Source: Aeromicrobium sp. Root472D3 (lineage in GTDB: Bacteria; Actinomycetota; Actinomycetes; Propionibacteriales; Nocardioidaceae). From it: a stretch of DNA of 64,000 nt. The number at the start of each line of letters is the position of its first letter. The first letter of the stretch is position 1. Below, piece after piece: positions 1 through 8,261 of the stretch. The stretch covers positions 1,850,505 to 1,914,504 of the forward strand of contig NZ_LMET01000001.1 in NCBI RefSeq assembly GCF_001426485.1, given 5' to 3'. Under the pieces are notes generated by a model. It had not been told where the DNA came from, made no database searches, and worked only from the letters and a program-made list of their open reading frames with translations. The translations under genes and the position numbers were made by a program.

Positions 1-935
1 CGAAGATGATGGCCGTCGAGGTCGTCGGCGACCTGCCGGCCGGCTCGACCGCCAAGGACCTGATCCTCGCGCTCATCACGCAGGAGACCACCGGCGGCGG
101 CCAGGGCTACATCGTGGAGTACCGCGGCGACGCGATCCGTGCGCTGTCGATGGAGGCGCGCATGACGATCTGCAACATGTCGATCGAGTGGGGCGCCAAG
201 GCCGGCCTGATCGCTCCCGACCAGGTCACCTACGACTACCTGGAGGGACGTCCGTCGGCCCCGACCGGCGACGACTGGGACGCCGCCGTCGCCCACTGGG
301 ACAGCCTCGTCACCGACGACGACGCCGAGTTCGACAAGGTCATCACGATCGACGCCTCGACCATCACGCCGTTCGTCACGTGGGGCACCAACCCGGGCCA
401 GGGCGTGCCACTGTCGGGCAACGTCCCCGACCCCGTCTCGTTCGAGGACGACAACGAGCGCATCGCCGCCGAGAACGCCCTGACGTACATGGGCCTGACC
501 GCCGGCACGCCGATGAAGGACATCAAGGTCGACACGGTCTTCATCGGCTCGTGCACCAACGGACGCATCGAGGACCTCCGCGTCGCCGCCGCGCTGATGG
601 AGGGCCACACCGTCGCGCCCGACACGCGCATCCTGGTCGTGCCCGGCTCGGTGCGCGTGCGCCTGCAGGCCGAGCAGGAGGGCCTCGACGTCATCTTCAA
701 GGACGCGGGCGCCGAGTGGCGCGGCGCCGGCTGCTCGATGTGCCTCGGCATGAACCCCGACCAGCTGATGGTCGGCGAGCGGGCCGCCTCGACGTCCAAC
801 CGCAACTTCGAGGGTCGTCAGGGCAAGGGCGGGCGCACGCACCTCGTCTCGCCCGACGTCGCCGTCGCGACCGGCATCCTCGGCCACCTGGCCGGCCCCG
901 CCGACCTCGCCCAGCTCGAGAAGGCAGGAGCCTGA
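1..935 (+). CDS. leuC: 3-isopropylmalate dehydratase large subunit, 3' part
   Basis: C-terminal about 310 residues of LeuC; the start lies before the window. With LeuD it isomerises 2-isopropylmalate to 3-isopropylmalate in cytosolic leucine synthesis. The aconitase fold is shown by the cluster-ligand stretches SCTNGR and [12 protein letters not shown], which together carry the three cysteines that hold the [4Fe-4S] cluster, and by the substrate-contact stretch [12 protein letters not shown]. The stop is two bases before the leuD ATG, and AAGGCAGGAG at the end of this gene is the leuD ribosome binding site, so the two subunits are co-translated from one mRNA. Identification is secure; only the truncation by the window edge limits it. 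Confidence 0.97.
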   Translation, partial: KMMAVEVVGDLPAGSTAKDLILALITQETTGGGQGYIVEYRGDAIRALSMEARMTICNMSIEWGAKAGLIAPDQVTYDYLEGRPSAPTGDDWDAAVAHWDSLVTDDDAEFDKVITIDASTITPFVTWGTNPGQGVPLSGNVPDPVSFEDDNERIAAENALTYMGLTAGTPMKDIKVDTVFIGSCTNGRIEDLRVAAALMEGHTVAPDTRILVVPGSVRVRLQAEQEGLDVIFKDAGAEWRGAGCSMCLGMNPDQLMVGERAASTSNRNFEGRQGKGGRTHLVSPDVAVATGILGHLAGPADLAQLEKAGA

Positions 936-937
936 CC

Positions 938-1537
938 ATGGAGAAGTTCACGACCCACACCGGTGTCGCCGTCCCGCTGCGTCGCAGCAACGTCGACACC
1001 GACCAGATCATCCCCGCGCACTGGCTCAAGAAGGTCACCCGCGACGGCTTCGAGGACGGCCTGTTCGAGGCGTGGCGCAAGGACCCCGAGTTCGTCCTCA
1101 ACCGTCCGGTCTACGCCGACGCGACGGTGCTCGTCGCCGGTCCCGACTTCGGCACCGGCTCGTCGCGCGAGCACGCCGTGTGGGCGCTGCAGAACTTCGG
1201 CTTCAAGGTCGTCGTGTCGCCGCGCTTCGCCGACATCTTCCGGGGCAACTCGGGCAAGTCGGGCCTGCTCGCCGCCCAGGTGGACGACAAGGTCGTCCAG
1301 CGGCTGTGGGACCACCTCGACGCCAACCCGGGCGCCACGGTGAGCCTCGACCTCGTGAACCGCACGGTCCGCGCGGGCGACGGCCCCGACGCGATCGAGG
1401 ACTCGTTCACGATCGACGACTACACGCGCTGGCGCCTGCTCGAGGGTCTCGACGACGTCGGCATCACGCTGAGCCACGCCGACGACATCGAGGCGTACGA
1501 GACGTCCCGCCCGTCGTACAAGCCCGTCACGCTCTGA
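938..1537 (+). CDS. leuD: 3-isopropylmalate dehydratase small subunit
   Basis: A 199-residue LeuD, the normal length for the family. It forms the swivelling domain that completes the LeuCD isomerase active site. The signature [10 protein letters not shown] lies at residues 71-80, and the N terminus contains [17 protein letters not shown], where TDQIIPA is typical of the family. The ATG is two bases after the leuC stop and has a purine-rich site just inside leuC. In many actinobacteria a histone-like hupB follows leuCD; here the next gene is instead a small cold-shock-like gene on the other strand. Function is certain from sequence and from pairing with leuC. Confidence 0.97.
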   Translation: MEKFTTHTGVAVPLRRSNVDTDQIIPAHWLKKVTRDGFEDGLFEAWRKDPEFVLNRPVYADATVLVAGPDFGTGSSREHAVWALQNFGFKVVVSPRFADIFRGNSGKSGLLAAQVDDKVVQRLWDHLDANPGATVSLDLVNRTVRAGDGPDAIEDSFTIDDYTRWRLLEGLDDVGITLSHADDIEAYETSRPSYKPVTL

Positions 1538-1593
1538 CCGCGTCGCGCTGACGAGGGGCCGCCCACCGCCCGTGCCCCTGTCCGCGCCCCGCG

Positions 1594-1785
1594 TCAGCGC
1601 CAGATGCCGACGCGGGTGACGTCGCGGGTGTCGGGCTCGACCTCGACGAAGACCCGCTGGCCCACCCGCAGGTGCCGGACGTGCTCGGCGAGCGCGGCGG
1701 CCGGATAGTCCAGGCGCACGCCGTCGTCGGTGAGCAGATGACCCGTGCGGGTCGTCGCGTCGAAGCTCGCCACGGTTCCCTGCAT
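1594..1785 (-). CDS. small cold-shock-domain-like protein
   Basis: A 63-residue protein beginning MQGTVASFD and ending VTRVGIW-R, with the length and strand pattern of a cold-shock OB fold. The usual nucleic-acid motifs are degenerate: TGHLL stands where RNP1 normally has GFGFI, and VRLDYP where RNP2 has VFVHY. Nucleic acid binding is therefore an inference. The start is set by a TAGGCT hexamer seven bases upstream of the ATG, a leaderless arrangement; an in-frame ATG at 1812 would lie beyond that promoter. It is divergent from plsC, sharing a palindromic promoter. Alternative: a stand-alone OB-fold protein with another ligand. Confidence 0.75.
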   Translation of the reverse strand: MQGTVASFDATTRTGHLLTDDGVRLDYPAAALAEHVRHLRVGQRVFVEVEPDTRDVTRVGIWR

Positions 1786-1792
1786 GAGGCCG

Positions 1793-1822
1793 AGCCTAGT
1801 CGCGTGCGGCACGCACTAGGCT
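1793..1822. promoter_or_regulatory. palindromic divergent promoter (leaderless, both sides)
   Basis: AGCCTAGT at 1793-1800 and ACTAGGCT at 1815-1822 are exact inverted repeats, and the inside (GCGTG..CACGC) is also self-complementary. Each outer arm contains TAGGCT facing outward. The reverse copy ends seven bases before the cold-shock-like ATG at 1785, and the forward copy ends seven bases before the plsC ATG at 1830. Both genes would therefore be transcribed from about their first codon. Promoter activity is inferred from position and consensus. Confidence 0.7.
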
Positions 1823-1829
1823 CGTCGGC

Positions 1830-2558
1830 ATGCAGCGTCGCGAGTTCCCGAGAGCCATGCGCATCATCGTGCTGTTCGTCCGCCCCCTGCTGATGGTGCT
1901 GACCAAGCGCGACTGGCAGGGCCAGGAGAAGCTCCCGTCCGGCGGATTCGTGCTGGCGCCCAACCACCTCTCGCACCTCGACCCGTTCCTGATCTCGCAC
2001 TTCATGGTCGACCAGGGCATCTCGCCGCGCTTCCTGGCCAAGGACACGCTGATGGCGCTGCCGGTCGGCGGTCGCATCCTGCGCAACGCCGAGCAGATCC
2101 CGGTCTACCGCAGCACCCGGGGTGCCGCCGAGTCGCTGCGGGCCGCGATCGCGGCCGTCGAGGCCGGCAGCGTCGTCACGATCTACCCCGAGGGCACCAT
2201 CACCCGCGATCCCGCGGCGTGGCCCATGAGCGGACGCACGGGGGCCGTGCGGGTCGCTCTGGCCACGGGACGTCCGCTCGTGCCGCTCATGCAGTGGGGC
2301 CCGCAGGACGTCCTGTGGCCGTACAGCAAGAAGCTGCGCCTGTTCCCGCGCAAGACGATCCACGTCCGCGTGGGTGACCCCGTCGACCTGTCGGACCTCG
2401 AGGGGCGCGAGCTCACCGAGGAGCTGCTCGACACGGCCACCAACCGGCTCATCGACACCCTGACTGCGATGATGGCCGAGGTGCGCGGCGAGCTGCCGTC
2501 GTCGCCGAGGATCGACGTGCACTCGCTGAGCAGGCCCAAGAGCACCTACAAGCCCTGA
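1830..2558 (+). CDS. plsC: 1-acyl-sn-glycerol-3-phosphate acyltransferase family protein
   Basis: A 242-residue acyltransferase that would add a second acyl chain to lysophosphatidic acid at the inner membrane face. The catalytic HX4D motif is NHLSHLDP at residues 45-52 (H46, D51), and the phosphate-binding EGT motif is YPEGTI with E121. A short hydrophobic stretch near residues 11-24 could associate with the membrane. The start follows TAGGCT by seven bases. gpsA, which makes glycerol-3-phosphate, follows 56 bases downstream, so both genes serve phospholipid synthesis. The exact acyl acceptor cannot be read from sequence. Confidence 0.9.
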   Translation: MQRREFPRAMRIIVLFVRPLLMVLTKRDWQGQEKLPSGGFVLAPNHLSHLDPFLISHFMVDQGISPRFLAKDTLMALPVGGRILRNAEQIPVYRSTRGAAESLRAAIAAVEAGSVVTIYPEGTITRDPAAWPMSGRTGAVRVALATGRPLVPLMQWGPQDVLWPYSKKLRLFPRKTIHVRVGDPVDLSDLEGRELTEELLDTATNRLIDTLTAMMAEVRGELPSSPRIDVHSLSRPKSTYKP

Positions 2559-2614
2559 CGGTCAGGCACCGTGCTCGTCCAACACCGTGCACACGAGGAA
2601 ATGGGGAGTCGTCA

Positions 2615-3616
2615 ATGGCGCAGATCGCTGTCATGGGAGCCGGGTCGTGGGGGACCGCCTTCGCGCTGGTGCTGGCCGACGCCGGCAACGACGTCCGCAT
2701 CTGGGGACGACGGCCCGAGCTGTGCGCCGCGATCAACGACACCCACCAGAACGCCGACTACCTCCCCGGCGTCGTGCTGCCCGACGCGATCTCGGCGACG
2801 TCCGACGCGGCCGAGGCGCTGGCCGGGGCCGAGGTCGTCGTGCTGGCGGTGCCGTCGCAGCAGCTGCGCGGCAACCTCGACACGTGGGGTGGTGCGATCC
2901 CGGCCGACGCCGTCATGGTGAGCCTGATGAAGGGCATCGAGCTCGGCACGCACCTGCGGATGAGCGAGGTCATCGCCGAGATGACCGGTGCCGGCCCCGA
3001 GCGCATCGCGGTCGTGTCGGGTCCGAACCTGGCGCGCGAGATCGCCGATCGCGAGCCCGCCGCGAGCGTCGTGGCGTGCACCGACCAGGCCGTCGCCGAG
3101 CGGCTGCAGAAGCTGTGCCACTCCGCGGCGTTCCGTCCGTACTCGATGACCGACGTCATCGGGTGCGAGCTGGCGGGCACGGCCAAGAACATCATCGGGC
3201 TGGCGGTCGGCGTGTGCGTGGGGCTGGGCTTCGGCGACAACACCAAGGCGTCCGTCATCACCCGCGGGCTGGCCGAGACGGCACGCCTGGGTGCGGCGAT
3301 CGGCGCCGATCCCGTGACGTTCATGGGGCTCGCGGGCATGGGCGACCTCGTGGCGACGTGCTCGTCGCCGCTGTCGCGCAACCGCACGTTCGGCGAGAAA
3401 CTCGGCGAGGGCATGAGCGTCGAGGAGGTCACGGCGCAGACGCGCCAGGTCGCCGAGGGCGTCAAGTCGTGCCGCTCGGTCAGCGAGCTGGCGAAGCTCA
3501 ACGGCGTCGAGATGCCGATCGTCGAACACGTCGCTGCACTCGTCGCGGGCGAGATGAGCCCGGACGAGCTCGTGCAGCGACTGATCTCGCGCACCGCCAA
3601 GCCCGAGACCGTCTGA
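2615..3616 (+). CDS. gpsA: glycerol-3-phosphate dehydrogenase [NAD(P)+]
   Basis: A 333-residue cytosolic enzyme reducing dihydroxyacetone phosphate to sn-glycerol-3-phosphate for phospholipids. The N-terminal Rossmann motif is GAGSWGTAFA (residues 8-17). The catalytic lysine region is GTAKNIIGLAVG, and the GpsA signature GDNTKASVITRGLAE follows. The ATG is preceded by GGGGAG about six bases upstream, so a leadered start is likely, in contrast to plsC. The gene points toward the convergent PLP enzyme, with a GC-rich hairpin between them. Confidence 0.96.
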   Translation: MAQIAVMGAGSWGTAFALVLADAGNDVRIWGRRPELCAAINDTHQNADYLPGVVLPDAISATSDAAEALAGAEVVVLAVPSQQLRGNLDTWGGAIPADAVMVSLMKGIELGTHLRMSEVIAEMTGAGPERIAVVSGPNLAREIADREPAASVVACTDQAVAERLQKLCHSAAFRPYSMTDVIGCELAGTAKNIIGLAVGVCVGLGFGDNTKASVITRGLAETARLGAAIGADPVTFMGLAGMGDLVATCSSPLSRNRTFGEKLGEGMSVEEVTAQTRQVAEGVKSCRSVSELAKLNGVEMPIVEHVAALVAGEMSPDELVQRLISRTAKPETV

Positions 3617-3619
3617 CGG

Positions 3620-3635
3620 GGCCCGGACCCGGGCC
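3620..3635. terminator. GC hairpin between convergent genes
   Basis: GGCCCG and CGGGCC form a six-base-pair stem around a four-base loop in the 24-base gap between gpsA and the convergent PLP enzyme gene. There is no run of T on either side, so it is at best a weak intrinsic terminator or a transcript 3' stabiliser. Confidence 0.35.
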
Positions 3636-3640
3636 GCGGG

Positions 3641-4723
3641 TCAGGTGACGGCGGCCAGAACGTTCTGGATGTCGATCCAGACGTCTTCGACGTCCTCGAT
3701 GCCGACCGACAGGCGGATGAGACCCTCGGGCACCGACTCCGGCTCGCCGGGGTGACGGCGCCGCCGCTCCCACGTCGACTCGACGCCGCCGAGGCTCGTC
3801 GCGTACGTGATGATGTCGCTCTGCTCGGTCATCTTCTGCGCCGCGACCGCGCCGCCGGCCACCTCGAACGCGATGATCGTGCCGAAGCCGGGGTAGCGGC
3901 TGTAGACGACGTGCCGCGAGTCCGACAGCCGGCGGTGCAGCTCCTTGGCATTGGCCTCGGCTCGGTCGAGCCGGACGTGCAGGGTGCGCATGCCGCGCAC
4001 GGCCAACCAGGTCTCCATCGCCCCCGGGATCGCGCCCAGCACCGTGCGGCGCTTCTCGAGCGCCGCGTGCGCCCGGTCGTCGGCCGTCACGATGGCCCCG
4101 AGGATGACGTCGCTGTGCCCGGCCAGCAGCTTCGACGCCGAGTGCACCGAGAAGTCGGCGCCGAGCTCGAGCGGCTTCTGGCGCAGGGGAGTGGCGAAGG
4201 TGTTGTCGACGGCCACGGCGGCGCCGGCCTGGGTCGCGGCGCGCGCGATCGTCTCGATGTCGGCGAGCTGCAGGGCCGGGTTGGTGGGCGACTCGATCCA
4301 CAGCAGCGCGGCGCCCTGGCAGGCCTCGACGACCTGCGGGGTGTTGTCGATGTCGACGAGCCGCAGCTGCACCTGGCCGCGGCGGTCGCGCTCGACGAGC
4401 TGCGCGATCGTGCCGTAGTAGGCGTGGCGCGGCGCGACGACGACCGCACCGATCGGCACCAGGTCGAACAGCGCGGCCGATGCCGCGACGCCGGACGAGA
4501 AGGCCAGCGCCCGACCGCCCTCGAGGGCTCCGAGCACCGACTCGAACGACTCCCAGGTGGGATTGCCCTGGCGGGCGTACTCCGTGGAACCGCCCGGGAC
4601 GAGGGCGCTGGCCATCGTCATGGGTGCGTTGAGAGGGCCCCCCGGCACGCGGTCAGGACGGCCGGCTCCGACTGCGATGGTCGAGGGCGACAGATCGTGT
4701 CCATGCATCCAGCCATTGTGCAC
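3641..4723 (-). CDS. Cys/Met metabolism PLP-dependent enzyme (cystathionine gamma-lyase/synthase type)
   Basis: A 360-residue fold-type I PLP enzyme of trans-sulfuration. The PLP lysine is K198 in SVHSASKLLAGHSD; the aspartate that binds the PLP ring nitrogen is in AVDNTFATP (about 173). The C-terminal LGGVESTWERRRRHP resembles the substrate-binding SLGG.ES motif of the family, and a nearby run RLSVGIED is also typical. The family includes cystathionine gamma-lyase, gamma-synthase and methionine gamma-lyase, and sequence alone does not separate them. The GTG start has GGAG four bases upstream; an ATG at 4708 is the alternative. It is divergent from ddl and convergent with gpsA. Confidence 0.88.
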   Translation of the reverse strand: MHNGWMHGHDLSPSTIAVGAGRPDRVPGGPLNAPMTMASALVPGGSTEYARQGNPTWESFESVLGALEGGRALAFSSGVAASAALFDLVPIGAVVVAPRHAYYGTIAQLVERDRRGQVQLRLVDIDNTPQVVEACQGAALLWIESPTNPALQLADIETIARAATQAGAAVAVDNTFATPLRQKPLELGADFSVHSASKLLAGHSDVILGAIVTADDRAHAALEKRRTVLGAIPGAMETWLAVRGMRTLHVRLDRAEANAKELHRRLSDSRHVVYSRYPGFGTIIAFEVAGGAVAAQKMTEQSDIITYATSLGGVESTWERRRRHPGEPESVPEGLIRLSVGIEDVEDVWIDIQNVLAAVT

Positions 4724-4759
4724 CGGGCTCCAACATCCGAGGCGATAGGGTTCTCAGCG

Positions 4760-5827
4760 ATGAGCCCCGCCACCCCCGCCTCCGCCAAGCCCCGCCTCGC
4801 CGTCGTCTTCGGCGGCCGTTCGAGCGAGCACGGCGTGTCGTGCCTGACCGCCCGCGAGGTGCTGGCGGCGATCGACACCGACCGCTACGACGTCCAGGCG
4901 GTCGGCATCACCCGCGACGGCTCGTGGGTCGAGGAGACCGCCGTCTGGGACGACACCGAGCCCGGCACGCTGCCCTCGGTGCGCGCCGACATGCCGTCGT
5001 TCGCGTGGGAGCGGCTGCGGGAGTTCGACGCGGTCTTCCCGCTGCTGCACGGCCCGTGGGGCGAGGACGGGACGCTGCAGGGCATGCTCGAGATGGCCGA
5101 CGTCCGCTACGTCGGCGCCGGGGTGCTGTCCAGCGCCGTCAGCATGGACAAGCCGTTCACCAAGACGGTGTTCGCGGCGGCCGGCCTGCCGCAGATCCCG
5201 TACGTCACGATCCGGCCGTGGGAGTGGACCAACGACCGCTCACGGGTCGAGGACCGCATCAGGGCCCTCGGGCTGCCGGTGTTCGTCAAGCCGGCCCGTG
5301 CCGGGTCGAGCTCGGGCGTCGCGATGGTCGACACGTGGGACGAGCTCGACGGCGCCGTCGAGCAGGCCAGGTCGTTCGACCCCAAGGTCATCGTCGAGTC
5401 GGCCGCGAAGGGCAAGCGCGAGCTGGAGTGCGCCGTGATCCAGCAGCCCGACGGCACGCCCGTCGCGAGCGTCGTCGGCGAGATCACGGTCGCGGACGAC
5501 ACGGGCCACGACTTCTACGACTTCGAGGCCAAGTACCTCGACGGCACGAGCGCCAACGTCGTCCCGGCCGACATCCCGGTGACGCTGAGCGAGCGCATCC
5601 GCACCTACGCCGTGCAGGCCTTCGAGGCCGTGGGCTGCGAGGGGCTGGCGCGGGTCGACTTCTTCGCGACCGACGACGGCCTGGTCATCAACGAGATCAA
5701 CACGCTGCCGGGCTTCACGCCGTACTCGATGTTCCCGGTGCTGTGGCAGGCCAGCGGCGTCTCGTACCCCGAGCTGGTCGACCGGCTGATCCAGCTCGCC
5801 CTGGGTCGCTCCACAGGTCTGCGCTGA
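4760..5827 (+). CDS. ddl: D-alanine--D-alanine ligase
   Basis: A 355-residue ATP-grasp ligase making the D-Ala-D-Ala end of the peptidoglycan precursor in the cytosol. Diagnostic stretches are VFGGRSSEHGVSC at the N terminus, HGPWGEDGTLQG, the glycine-rich ATP loop KPARAGSSSGV, and the metal-binding FFATDDGLVINEINTLPGFT. The start is fixed by TAGGGT ending eight bases before the ATG, a leaderless arrangement; a longer upstream reading would run through the divergent PLP gene. The order gpsA-ddl-DUF3515-AsnC-thiL is conserved in actinobacteria. Confidence 0.97.
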   Translation: MSPATPASAKPRLAVVFGGRSSEHGVSCLTAREVLAAIDTDRYDVQAVGITRDGSWVEETAVWDDTEPGTLPSVRADMPSFAWERLREFDAVFPLLHGPWGEDGTLQGMLEMADVRYVGAGVLSSAVSMDKPFTKTVFAAAGLPQIPYVTIRPWEWTNDRSRVEDRIRALGLPVFVKPARAGSSSGVAMVDTWDELDGAVEQARSFDPKVIVESAAKGKRELECAVIQQPDGTPVASVVGEITVADDTGHDFYDFEAKYLDGTSANVVPADIPVTLSERIRTYAVQAFEAVGCEGLARVDFFATDDGLVINEINTLPGFTPYSMFPVLWQASGVSYPELVDRLIQLALGRSTGLR

Positions 5828-5851
5828 CCCTCCGACGGGGCCGAGGGGCCG

Positions 5852-6289
5852 CTAGACGCAGGGCTGCACCGACCGGTCGTGCTTCTGGACCGCGGTCGCG
5901 ACGTCGGCGAGCGCGTCCGAGGCGGGGTCGTACTCCTTCGGCACCTCGACGCTGACGTAGAACGACCGGCCCACGGTCGTGAAGAGGTAGCCGTCGTTGG
6001 TCGTCTCGCTGAACCAGTCGACGCCGCCGACGGGGTAGCAGGCCGACGAGCGGGTCAGGGCGGCCGGCTTCTCGACGCCGCAGCGCAGGATGATCGGGGG
6101 AGCGCCCCACGCGATCGCGGTGTCGTCCTTGACCAGGATGCTGTCCTGGCCGGCGACCTTCGCGGGGGCGTCGGCGAACAGCGCCTTGCAGTCGACCCGG
6201 CTCGCGGGGTCGGTGGGGTACGCGTCGACCCCGAGGCCGGGGCTGCAGCCCGCCGCGACGAGCACGGCGGCGAGCCAGGGACGTCTCAT
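5852..6289 (-). CDS. DUF3515 family lipoprotein
   Basis: A 145-residue protein with a short signal sequence and a lipobox-like LVAAGC (Cys15), so probably a lipoprotein on the outer face of the membrane. The mature part contains the DUF3515 features GAPPIILRCGVEKPAAL and GVDWFSETTNDGYLFTTVGR. Three further cysteines occur (in VDCKALF, ILRCGV and SACYPVGG) plus one near the C terminus (SVQPCV), suggesting disulfides after export. The function of the family is unknown. It follows the AsnC-type gene with a 34-base gap on the same strand and is convergent with ddl. Confidence 0.85.
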   Translation of the reverse strand: MRRPWLAAVLVAAGCSPGLGVDAYPTDPASRVDCKALFADAPAKVAGQDSILVKDDTAIAWGAPPIILRCGVEKPAALTRSSACYPVGGVDWFSETTNDGYLFTTVGRSFYVSVEVPKEYDPASDALADVATAVQKHDRSVQPCV

Positions 6290-6323
6290 GGGGTGGGGCC
6301 GGCGGGCGGGGGGTGGCGGACCG

Positions 6324-6560
6324 TCAGATGCGGACGACGGGGCAGGTGAGCGTGCGGGTGATGCCCGTGACGGCCTGGATGCGCGAGACGACGAGCGTGC
6401 CGAGCTGGTCCATGCTGGGGCCCTCGGCGCGGACGATGACGTCGTACGGTCCCGTGACGTCCTCGGCGAGCGTGACGCCCTCGATGGCCTCGATCGCCTT
6501 CGCGACGTCGGCCGCCTTGCCGACCTCGGTCTGGACGAGGATGTATGCCTGCACGGCCAT
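6324..6560 (-). CDS. AsnC/Lrp-type ligand-binding (RAM) domain protein
   Basis: A 78-residue stand-alone effector domain of the Lrp/AsnC family; the usual N-terminal helix-turn-helix is missing. The core VQAYILVQTEVGKAADVAKA and the GPYDVIVRAEG stretch match the alpha-beta sandwich that binds amino acids and oligomerises. Without a DNA-binding domain it may act as an effector sensor or by joining full-length Lrp proteins; that is inference. AAGGAG lies about ten bases before the ATG, and a TAGCGT at 6602-6597 could be its -10, giving a leader of roughly 30 bases. It is divergent from thiL and upstream of the DUF3515 gene. Confidence 0.88.
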   Translation of the reverse strand: MAVQAYILVQTEVGKAADVAKAIEAIEGVTLAEDVTGPYDVIVRAEGPSMDQLGTLVVSRIQAVTGITRTLTCPVVRI

Positions 6561-6649
6561 CTGATGTGCTCCTTCGAGAACTGACGGGACTGTGACACGC
6601 TACCGGATCCCGGCGGCGTGCCCGCCCGGGCCTGCGAGAAGATGGACGC

Positions 6650-7606
6650 ATGACTTCTCAGACCTCGGGCGGACCGACGATCGGCGAGCTCGGGGAGTTC
6701 GGGCTGATCGACCAGGTGCGCGCGCAGATCGGCGACAACCGGCACGTCCTGCTGGGCCCCGGCGACGACGCCGCGCACGTCTCGACCAACGACGGCACGT
6801 TCGTGGTGTCGACGGACCTGCTGATCGAGGGACGCCACTTCCGGCGCGACTGGTCGTCGGCCCACGAGGTCGGCCGCAAGGCTGCGGCCTCGAACCTGTC
6901 CGACATCAACGCGATGGGCGGGGTCGCGACGGCGATGACGGTGGGGTTCGGCGCGCCCGCCGACCTGCCCGCCGAGTGGGCCCTCGAGATGGTGCGGGGC
7001 TTCGAGATCGAGTGCTCGCACGTCGGGGCGCACATCGTGGGCGGTGACGTGACGGCGTCCGACGCGATCGTGATCGCCGTGACGGCGATGGGCGACGCGG
7101 CCCGCCCGGTGCGGCGCTCCGGTGCGCTGCCGGGCGACGTCGTCGCGTACGCGGGCGACCTGGGCCTGGCGGCGGCGGGGTTCGCGGCGCTGAGTCGTGG
7201 GTTCCGGTCGCCCAAGGCGGCGGTCGAGGCGCACAAGGTGCCGCACCCGCCGTACGCGGCCGGCCCGCAGGCGGCGGGGCTCGGCGCGACGTCGATGACC
7301 GACGTCAGCGACGGCCTGCTGGCCGACCTCGGCCACGTCGCCGAGGCCAGTGGCGTCGCGATCGACCTCGACTCGTCGGCGTTCGTGATCCCCGAGGCGG
7401 TCGCGACGGTCGGCGAGGCGCTGGGCCGCGCGGCACTCGACTTCGTCCTGACGGGGGGCGACTCGTACGCCCTGGTCGCGACGTTCAGCTCCGAGACCGA
7501 GCTGCCGTCGGCGTGGACGCGGGTCGGCCGGGTGTCCGACGGCGCGGGCGTCACGGTCGACGGCACGACCTACGACGGCCCCGAGGGCCACCAGCACTTC
7601 CGCTGA
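6650..7606 (+). CDS. thiL: thiamine-monophosphate kinase
   Basis: A 318-residue ATP-dependent kinase that converts thiamine phosphate to thiamine diphosphate in the cytosol. Family markers in order are GELGEFGLIDQV, GPGDDAAHV (Mg-ATP site), STDLLIEGRHFRRDW, NLSDINAMGG, GGDVTASDAI and SMTDVSDGLLADLGHVAE, and the C-terminal LTGGDSYALVATF. No thiamine riboswitch was recognised in the 89 bases upstream, where GAAGAT lies six bases before the ATG as an imperfect -10. A distinctive intergenic repeat starts directly at the stop codon. Confidence 0.96.
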   Translation: MTSQTSGGPTIGELGEFGLIDQVRAQIGDNRHVLLGPGDDAAHVSTNDGTFVVSTDLLIEGRHFRRDWSSAHEVGRKAAASNLSDINAMGGVATAMTVGFGAPADLPAEWALEMVRGFEIECSHVGAHIVGGDVTASDAIVIAVTAMGDAARPVRRSGALPGDVVAYAGDLGLAAAGFAALSRGFRSPKAAVEAHKVPHPPYAAGPQAAGLGATSMTDVSDGLLADLGHVAEASGVAIDLDSSAFVIPEAVATVGEALGRAALDFVLTGGDSYALVATFSSETELPSAWTRVGRVSDGAGVTVDGTTYDGPEGHQHFR

Positions 7607-7754
7607 GACCGAGCGAGCGCAGCGAGCGAGCGTCGAAGCGCGCCAAGGAGCGCAGCGACTGTGAGCGCACCGCGGCGGAGCCGCCGGACGGCGAGGCGCA
7701 GCGAGCGAGCGGGCCCGCTCGGCCCAAGCAGACGCCAGCCCGGGGACTCCCCGG
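7607..7754. repeat. intergenic repeat copy 1 (GAGCGCAGCGAGC-rich), after thiL
   Basis: A low-complexity, highly palindromic block made of GAGCGCAGCGAGCGAGCG-type units. It is about 110 bases long and aligns with the block after the DUF3052 gene at 43715: both run on directly from CGC-TGA-GACCGAG and share CGAGCGTCGA.GCGCGCCA, GCGCAGCG, TGAGCG, CGCGGCG, AGCCGCCGGAC and GCGAGGCG in order. It contains a perfect 16-base palindrome at 7706-7721 and ends with the hairpin CCGGGG-ACT-CCCCGG at 7740-7754, next to the stop of the convergent acetyltransferase. Role unknown; a 3'-end structure or REP-like element is possible. Confidence 0.7.
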
Positions 7755-7755
7755 C

Positions 7756-8259
7756 TCAATCGATCCAGTACCGCCGCTTGGGGACGTCCGCGACGCCCGG
7801 CACGACGGACTCGAGCACTCCGCCGTTCTTCTCGATGACGGCCGCGGAGGCGTGGTTGTCGTCGTCGCACGTGACGAGGACCGGGCCGCCGATGCCGTGC
7901 TCGCGCAGGAACACCAGCGACTGGCGCAGGATCGCGGTGGCGTGGCCGCGTCCGCGGTGCGCGGGGAGCACCAGGTAGCCGATCTGCCCGCCCAGCGTGC
8001 GGAAGAAGTCGTCGAGCCCGAGTCGGATCGTGGCGCGTCCGACGACGGTGCCGTCGACGTCGGCCAGCAGCTCGGCGTGGGCGACGTCGTCGGGCCCGGC
8101 GTCCTGTTCACGGGCCCGTACGAGTGCGATGTACTGGTCCCACGGCAGCTCGGGCTCGAAGCGGTACGACCACCTCCCACCATCTGCCGTCATGGTCTCA
8201 GCGGCCGCGCGCACCTGCTGCTCGTCGTCGAGCGTGATGCGACGCAGTACGAGCGGCAC
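7756..8259 (-). CDS. GNAT family N-acetyltransferase
   Basis: A 167-residue acetyltransferase of unknown substrate. The acetyl-CoA loop is VLPAHRGRGHATAILRQSL, with the R/Q-x-x-G-x-G/A core RGRGHA, preceded by the strand GQIGYLV. The GTG start lies only two bases after the amidase stop, so translation is coupled to the amidase and both are probably transcribed from the amidase promoter. The pairing suggests a shared small-molecule substrate, but neither sequence names it. Confidence 0.85.
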   Translation of the reverse strand: MPLVLRRITLDDEQQVRAAAETMTADGGRWSYRFEPELPWDQYIALVRAREQDAGPDDVAHAELLADVDGTVVGRATIRLGLDDFFRTLGGQIGYLVLPAHRGRGHATAILRQSLVFLREHGIGGPVLVTCDDDNHASAAVIEKNGGVLESVVPGVADVPKRRYWID

Positions 8260-8261
8260 CC

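Noticed and set aside
2612-3529. Long minus-strand open frame opposite gpsA
   Set aside because: Shadow of a certain gene; composition is typical of GC-rich antisense.
6561-6649. Possible thiamine riboswitch before thiL
   Set aside because: The gap is 89 bases and lacks the CUGAGA/GG...ACCUGAUC-type core of the thiamine element.
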